64,000 nt of DNA from Mesorhabditis belari (Eukaryota; Nematoda; Chromadorea; Rhabditida; Rhabditidae). The DNA is taken from NCBI GenBank assembly GCA_958450365.1, contig CAUEEP010000742.1, positions 1,070,001-1,134,000 of the forward strand, read 5' to 3'. Position numbers and translations under genes: made by a program. Within the stretch, counting starts at the first letter, position 1; each line of letters opens with the position of its first letter. Positions 63,370-64,000 of this stretch are shown one piece after another. The notes under the pieces were generated by a model that was not told the DNA's origin, did not search any database, and saw only the letters and a list, made by a program, of their open reading frames with translations.

Positions 63370-63518
63370 GCAAAAAGGGAGCTACTACTTTCTTATCAAT
63401 CGGGGATGAAAATGAGGGGGAAGCCTGGCACGCCTGTTTACTTCATTCCATTCACCACAAAATCTTTGATATCACTCAAGATAACATGTTGCCAAAATTT
63501 GAATTGAATTGGAAATGA
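63370..63518 (+). CDS. Possible last exon, PH-domain-like end
   Basis: Behind a T-rich TTTTTTTAG acceptor the frame reads KKGATTFLSIGDENEGEAWH, then ACLLHSIHHKIFD, to TGA at 63516-63518. The acidic loop followed by GEAWHACL recalls the C-terminal helix of a PH domain with its invariant Trp. I find no upstream exon in 62316-63369, so this is an orphan exon call. 63519-64000 has no recognisable feature. Confidence 0.3.
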
Positions 63519-64000
63519 TGAAAATAAAAATGGAAGTGGGGGAAATGAAACAATGGGTTTGATTTTGTTGAGAAGAAACTAAAGAAGAAACGAAAATGAT
63601 TGTAAAGATGTGAGCTCCTCCCCCACAAAGCTCTTGTTTACAATGCCCAATGGGAAGAATCATGTTCAATTTGCATTTATCTTTTCCTTCAATCAATAAT
63701 ATTTGCATTTTAAAAATTAAACATTTTAGAGTTGCCATTTTAGACATTTTTAACTGACTCCTTTCTTTTAGACATCATTAAATGAAATCCAAATTGATTT
63801 ATGATCTTGAACATTTGTGTTTATGCGTCTTTGCATAGAAATTTACACCCTCTTCTTCACCCAGACATCCCTAATGAACTGGATTTTGAGTTCAATGAGA
63901 AATAAGAAAAAGTAGCAAAGCAAAGTACTTTAAGAAGTTACCAAGATTTTAGCTGGAACACACAAAAGGCAATACGATTGGCTAAATAAGCAAAATTGAG

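Overview
The window looks like nuclear DNA of a rhabditid-type nematode. It is AT-rich, and its genes are split into many short exons by small introns that mostly end in TTTCAG or a close variant. Several reading frames start just after a splice-acceptor-like site, as expected with spliced-leader trans-splicing. The gene families fit too: a DMSR-type peptide GPCR, an OSM-9/OCR-type TRPV channel, ground-like secreted proteins, a FUBI-RPS30 fusion and divergent F-box proteins. Gene models below were joined by eye from exon frames and splice sites.

Layout. 1-2330 is intergenic, with a MITE and minisatellites. 2331-4562 (+) is a peptide GPCR. 4998-6838 (-) is a galactose mutarotase. 7515-7962 (+) is a small, probably mitochondrial protein of unknown function. 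9124-15209 (+) is a TRPV channel with a tRNA-Gly gene antisense in one intron. 15454-18280 (-) is an AROS/RPS19BP1-like protein. 18476-18730 (+) is a 58-residue secreted peptide. 18832-19864 (-) is FUBI-RPS30. 20870-22171 (-), 25262-28136 (+) and 28652-29730 (-) are three secreted Cys/Gly/Pro-rich proteins, the first with a ground-like domain. 30249-31202 is a broken DD37D Tc1/mariner-type transposon. 32183-32554 is an extreme poly-C tract. 32941-35911 (-) is a carbohydrate sulfotransferase. 36810-47950 (+) is a very large spectrin-repeat and immunoglobulin-domain protein resembling CCDC141. An acireductone-dioxygenase-like pseudoenzyme (42976-43842, -) is nested in one of its introns. 50127-53764 (+) is an F-box protein. 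54484-58120 is a large inverted satellite array with a roughly 143-bp unit. 59423-62315 (-) is a second F-box protein. 62990-63520 holds an AGC-rich microsatellite and one possible last exon.

The genes do not form one pathway. They cover sensory and peptide signalling, sugar metabolism, ribosome production, cuticle or extracellular proteins, Golgi sulfation, a cytoskeletal protein and ubiquitin targeting. Two patterns stand out. First, several otherwise good reading frames between 7.5 and 26.3 kb are each broken by a single-base change in a short homopolymer. Second, repeats are abundant: three MITE families with TA target sites, a split inverted satellite, tRNA-like repeats, and a 161-base uninterrupted C run.
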